Positions 59,935-64,000 of a DNA stretch of 64,000 bases are shown here, piece by piece. Every line of letters begins with the position of its first letter. The first letter of the stretch is position 1. Under the pieces are notes generated by a model. It had not been told where the DNA came from. It saw only the letters and a list, made by a program, of their open reading frames with translations, and did not search any database. A program made the translations under genes and the position numbers. The DNA is from Cryptomeria japonica (Eukaryota; Streptophyta; Pinopsida; Cupressales; Cupressaceae): NCBI RefSeq assembly GCF_030272615.1, contig NC_081406.1, positions 169,663,861-169,727,860 of the forward strand, written 5' to 3'.

Positions 59935-60220
59935 GTCTAGGCACATTTGCATTGGCGCCAGGCACGTCTGTGTCCGCCAGGCACGTCTGTGTGGGTGCCA
60001 GCCGCGTCTATGTTTAGAACTGCGTTTATGTCAAATGTGGACGCGTTTGTGCAGTTCAGGGGCATCTGTGCCAAGAAGGCACGTCTGTGTCTCCCAAGCG
60101 CGTCTGTACAGAGCCTAGGCACGTCTGTGTCTTTCAGGCGCTTCTGTGTTTTTCAGGTGCGTTTGTGCAGTCTTTAAGCGCGTTTGTGTCAGGAAAGCGC
60201 GTTTATGTCCAAAAAATGTG
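59935..60220 (+). repeat. GCACGTCTGTGTC minisatellite in the PMD intron
   Basis: About a dozen variants of GCACGTCTGTGTC/GCGCGTTTGTGTC at 20-27-bp spacing. It is much richer in CpG than its surroundings. ORFs through it are repeat artefacts. It lies wholly within the intron 59822-60647. Confidence 0.85.
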
Positions 60221-60340
60221 AATTTTCGTCTTCTAGGTCAAATCGACAGTTCTGTGATGAACATACGCTGTCGATTGGATAAGCTGCTGAGAGGATACAC
60301 TCAAGCAGATCCTCTAGGGAAGACTAGAATAGAGCAAGGC

Positions 60341-60612
60341 ACTTTGTGACGAACAGTGAGTACCAAGATAGAGTACTTTGTGATGAATAGGGAGTACCAA
60401 AATATGAGCAGCACTTTGTGATGAACAGGGAGTGTAAATGTGAGTAACACTTTGTGATGAACAGTGAGTGTCACACACGTAGTACTTTGTGATGAACAGG
60501 GAGTACCACTAGGATAGAAGCAACACTTTGTGATGAACAGTGAGTGTCACTAGGATAGATAGCCATGCGCATTTAGATAAAAAGTAGCATTTTATGATAA
60601 ACAGTGAATGCC
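60341..60612 (+). repeat. CTTTGTGATGAACAG minisatellite in the PMD intron
   Basis: Seven copies of CTTTGTGATGAACAGNGAGT with spacers of variable length (unit 35-60 bp), ending about 35 bp before the exon 2 acceptor. The last copy is the most diverged (TTTTATGATAAACAGTGAAT). Confidence 0.85.
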
Positions 60613-62600
60613 ATTATGACTGACACGATTGATTTGCTTGACTGCAGGAGTATTTGCCGATGCTAGAGTCATGGGAGAGATTCTCGTCGACTCAGAGATT
60701 GTGACCTGAGCTAACAGTCGAGGAGCGAGCTACTATTGAGGAGATGGGATTGAGACATGTGCTATATGTGCCTGAGTTTCGGGCGAACATGGGACTGTTG
60801 ACTGCGCTGGCTGAGAGATGGCACTCAGAGACTTGTACGTTTCATTTGTCGATGGGTGAGATGACAGTCACCCTTGAGGATGTCTATAGGATATTGAGGA
60901 TACCGATTGATGGAGATCTGATCCCATACAATCGAGATAGAGACAGGGAGGCCCTGAGATGAGTATTCCAGGACCTAGGACTGGAGATGAGGGCAGGACA
61001 CGTGGCGTGGGACACTATGACAGCAACAGGGCTAGCGCTGCCGGCAGTGGTAGGAGGAACGATCAGTGGGTTCCTGTGTACAGATAGGGCGACATGGGGG
61101 TTGGATGTAGGCTGGGGAGGTGCATTGGAGACACTGGTGACACAGCACACCAGATATGCCTAGGGACCGTGTGTGCTAGCACACCTCTACTATGAGCTAC
61201 ATCAGTTCGTATATCATGGATCAGTGGGATTGGGCTGCGGGGTGACACTGCTGCAGGTATGGGCTTATGAGCATCTGCCAGTGATGAGGCTGATACATTT
61301 CAGAGGTAGGGGACATGGACGCAGTTTTGTGCATTTGTATGACATGATCACGTCGCAGCCATGGATTGGCAGGTTGGAGCACTGGCGACGAGTGATAGAT
61401 GATATTGATGTGGTCATCTGGAGGCCATACCTGGGATGCGAGGAGTGGGAGGACGATGCAGTTGAGCTTCCATACACCTTCCGGAGTAGGTATCTAATTG
61501 GGCAGATGCCCTATGTGCTAGAGAGACAGCTTGTAGACTGGGTGTGTAGGCAGTTTGGCCGAATTTAGAGGATGCCACGAGGCTCGAGCATGTATGCACG
61601 GATAGTTAGAGATTGGGTACAGTTTGGGCCTCTACTGTCATATGATCAAGCAGTTACATAGCTAGCAGAGATGGTGCCCCTACCCTGGGACATGTGGCCA
61701 GAGGTTGACGATGCCGACATGGATGCCGAGTATACAGCATACTGGGCAGAGCATCCCTTCCCACGCTTGACAGATCCTGGAGAGCTATTTGACGGAGATG
61801 GTGGTGGGGATGATGATGATGGTGGAGGTGATGGTGATGGTGGAGGTGATGGGGGTAGGGGCCGATGGAGGAGGAGGGGAGCAGTTGGAGAGAGGAGGGT
61901 TGCACCTTGTAGGGAGGGTGGTGAGGAGAGACAAGCTTGGGTGGTGAGAGGTCGTGGTGGATTGCCGGTACAGGTGCTAGCAGCACAGGGTCCCAGACAG
62001 GTACAGAGACAGGTATAGGGACAAGGACAAGTACAGGGACAGGTGTCAGTACAGGCACCAGTACAGGTACAGGCATAGGGGCAGAGAGAGCCATAGGCAG
62101 AGGCAGAGGGGGCTGATGCAGAGGAGGATGAGCTGATTGCACTCAGGGAGATCTGCCAGGGACAGGCAGATGAGATTGAGGAGTTGGAGAGGGAGAGGGA
62201 TCGGCTCAGGAGGAGGCTCTGAGATACTGAGCGGGAGCGGGATCAGGCTATTCAGCATTACACAGAGGCTGAGACAGCGCTGAGGGTGGGGAGACAGGCA
62301 GCGAAGGACACAGGGGCAGGATATGCGTATGTCCTGTGGGTAGGGGAGGAGATTTCCTACTGGCGGGATCTCTATTATGGTGCAGTGCTAGCAAATCAAC
62401 GGGTGAGGAGCTTCCATAGACCATCGCGGACAGCAACAGCTATGGGAGGGAGCCGGAGGAGACAGGCATCAAGTGGTGGGGTTATGGGTCCTCCACCATC
62501 ACCAAATAGAGGGGACATGAGGGATGATCCTGGGGCAGGTCCTTCGGGGGCTCAAATTCCGTCGAGGCCAGGCGGCTCCGAGGGAGAGAGTTCATCATAG

Positions 62601-64000
62601 CCTTAGAGGGCTCCCTATGTATCAGTATTGTACCATTTTTGTATGATGATGTAGACACCTGCGGGTGATTTTGTAGCCATATGTATTTTGACATCATTGT
62701 ATCATGACACTTATGATTATATATATATGAGATGATTCATCTTTGCGACAACTATATGCATGTGTACCTATTGGATGAGATGCTCTTATGATGTATGTTT
62801 TATGTGATGCTTATAATATGGATGCAAATATATATATGATGTAATGCAATATATTTTTTTGTTCTTTTATGTTTTATATGTGATGCATGATGCAAATGTG
62901 AATGTATGTAATGCAAATGAATATGATAATGCAAATGAACTATTTACATGATGAAAATGTAAGATGTGCTAACTTGTGTTGTGTGCAGGATGTGATGCAG
63001 TTGTGATATCTATATGTATGTATGAAATGCTTATATGTGGTAATACAGGTGCAACTACATGAAATGCAAATGTTTTTGGTGTGTAATTATACTCAGTCAT
63101 GTGATAGCAGGCTACACGGACTCAAGAAGGATGATGGAAGTCAATCAAGAAAGGGGGATGAAAGATAGAAGATATGAACGTGAAAGAGCTTCTTGTGCGT
63201 TATCATCATTGAGCTTTATTATGGCAAGTAGGTTATGACAATTGAGGCATATGTTTGACCCAAAAAGTCATTGTACTTGTTTGCATGGAGATAAGACAGT
63301 CACAAACAAGGAATGCCCCAGTTCATACTAGACTCACAGTGTCCTCATATCCTTGGACAAGTCATAGCATTACTAAAAGACAATCCATATACAGCAAATA
63401 CAAATAGGTGACGATACCCCATCCTCGCCTTTCTAGTCAAAGACATCCTGGAGATAGAATCTCTAGTCAAAGACATCCTGAAAAAGCTAAAAGACATGTC
63501 ACCAAAAGTTAAAATCAAAAGAAAACCAAGACTCGACACCAACATCCACTATAGTCCTCAAGTTTAGTGTCTCTTGTCACTTGTATAAGTCGTATTTGAT
63601 TGTGGTCACAATGTTTACTTTCACAAACAGGATAGATAGCACTGAACCATATGTTGTCTGAGTCTGTTGAAAGATTTGATTTTGTTGAAGCCCATTGTTG
63701 CTGCTATCTCATCTGAAACTGACTGAATCCATGAAGCTGATACTTTATTGCAAAGAAGATGAAATTTTATTGTGGACTGTGATGCAAATGTTGCTTTACT
63801 GCGGATTGTGCACGGATAGACTGAAAGAAGCTGGAAGAAATTGTACTCCTCAAAACATGTGATGTTCTTAGTTCCACACCCATCACTAGACATAGGATTT
63901 GCCATAGCCACAGATAGGATTTGATTTATTATGGATGGAAAGGGAGGTTTATTATGAATGGATAACCAATCTTGGGTAGATCAATAACAAGCCATGATGG
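62601..64000. other. Right edge: internal region of the Tat-like element, no gene seen
   Basis: 62690-63080 is a degenerate ATGTATGTGATGCAAATG-type repeat. An 18-bp direct repeat, CTAGTCAAAGACATCCTG, occurs near 63432 and 63462. Several short ORFs show no domain. Expected pol sequence has not begun by the window end. Confidence 0.4.

Larger units (their letters stand above)
59756..62600 (+). pseudogene. Two-exon plant mobile domain (PMD, MAIL/MAIN-like) gene
   Basis: PMD proteins occur in host MAIN/MAIL factors needed for silencing and genome stability, and in transposons. Exon 1, 59756-59821 (MAFIHRFDRVHRFQRPAEAG), ends at GTAAGT; exon 2, 60648-62600, starts after GACTGCAG in the same phase (EYLPMLESWERF). 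PMD signatures: FHLSMGEMTVTLEDVYRIL and IPIDGDLIP (60840-60930), CVLAHLYYELHQF (61168), LLQVWAYEHLP (61250), then a W-rich part (IWRPYLGCEEWEDD). A Gly/Asp run (61795-61855), a QGQVQ-type repeat and a coiled coil (EIEELERERDRLRRRL) end the protein, about 670 residues. Nine nonsense codons (60702, 60960, 61161, 61566, 61659, 62016, 62076, 62094, 62220) and no frameshift. It is antisense to the element. Confidence 0.8.
58640..64000 (-). mobile_element. 3' portion of a minus-strand gypsy (Tat-like) element with antisense gene
   Basis: At 59402-59425 the minus strand reads AAAGAGGGGCAAAA then TGTAGACACC, a polypurine tract joined to an LTR start. So the 3' LTR lies to the left and the internal region to the right. 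An antisense plant-mobile-domain ORF next to the 3' LTR is known from Tat-lineage Ty3/gypsy elements. Pol would lie right of the window. The left LTR end was not identified, so 58640 is only a guess. Confidence 0.5.

Noticed and set aside
59935-60612. CRISPR-like array
   Set aside because: Repeat units are degenerate with irregular, repeat-derived spacers, and the context is a plant intron. They are minisatellites.
62650-62659. TGTAGACACC as a second LTR start or as the right TIR matching GGTGTCTACA at 59402-59411
   Set aside because: The following sequence does not match the region left of 59411, there is no polypurine tract before it, and no target duplication flanks a 59402-62659 unit. 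Probably chance.

Overview
This window is plant nuclear DNA made almost entirely of nested transposable elements. It is AT-rich. It carries Ty1/copia and Ty3/gypsy retrotransposons primed by initiator-methionine tRNA, two CACTA DNA transposons and an antisense plant-mobile-domain gene. The long LTRs, old degenerate copies and lack of intact host genes suggest a large, slowly purged genome such as a conifer or other gymnosperm; that placement is inference. No intact host gene, tRNA, rRNA or CRISPR array was found.

Layout. (1) 1-4020: 3' part of a Ty3/gypsy chromovirus (element E). (2) About 4691-7737 plus 53870-55709: a minus-strand copia element (B) split in two. (3) 7738-53869: element A, an LTR retrotransposon inserted in B with a 5-bp target duplication AGGAT. 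A has gag and a very long unknown ORF but no recognisable protease, integrase or reverse transcriptase. (4) Inside A are four more insertions: an 18.6-kb CACTA (9277-27924, TSD TGG, splitting gag); copia element C (31387-45290, TSD CAAAT/CAACT, splitting the unknown ORF); gypsy element D (37074-44957, TSD CCTGT) inside the 3' LTR of C; and a 6.2-kb CACTA without transposase (46825-53030) inside the 3' LTR of A. The insertion order B, then A, then C and the CACTAs, then D (within C) follows from the junctions. (5) 55710-58640: flanking sequence with a decayed PPR fragment and an unrecognised exon-like ORF. (6) About 58640 to the right edge: the 3' end of a minus-strand, probably Tat-lineage gypsy element carrying an antisense two-exon plant-mobile-domain gene.

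Most notable content. The 18.6-kb CACTA encodes a TNP2-type transposase and, downstream in the same orientation, a SET (histone methyltransferase-like) domain followed by, and possibly spliced to, a TNPA-like Ptta/En/Spm protein. It also holds an antisense exon of an early-nodulin-like phytocyanin gene that the sister CACTA lacks. A mobile element carrying a chromatin-modifier domain beside its transposition proteins is the best candidate here for an undescribed system. All coding regions are damaged, so these copies are fossils whose intact relatives would have to be found elsewhere in the genome.
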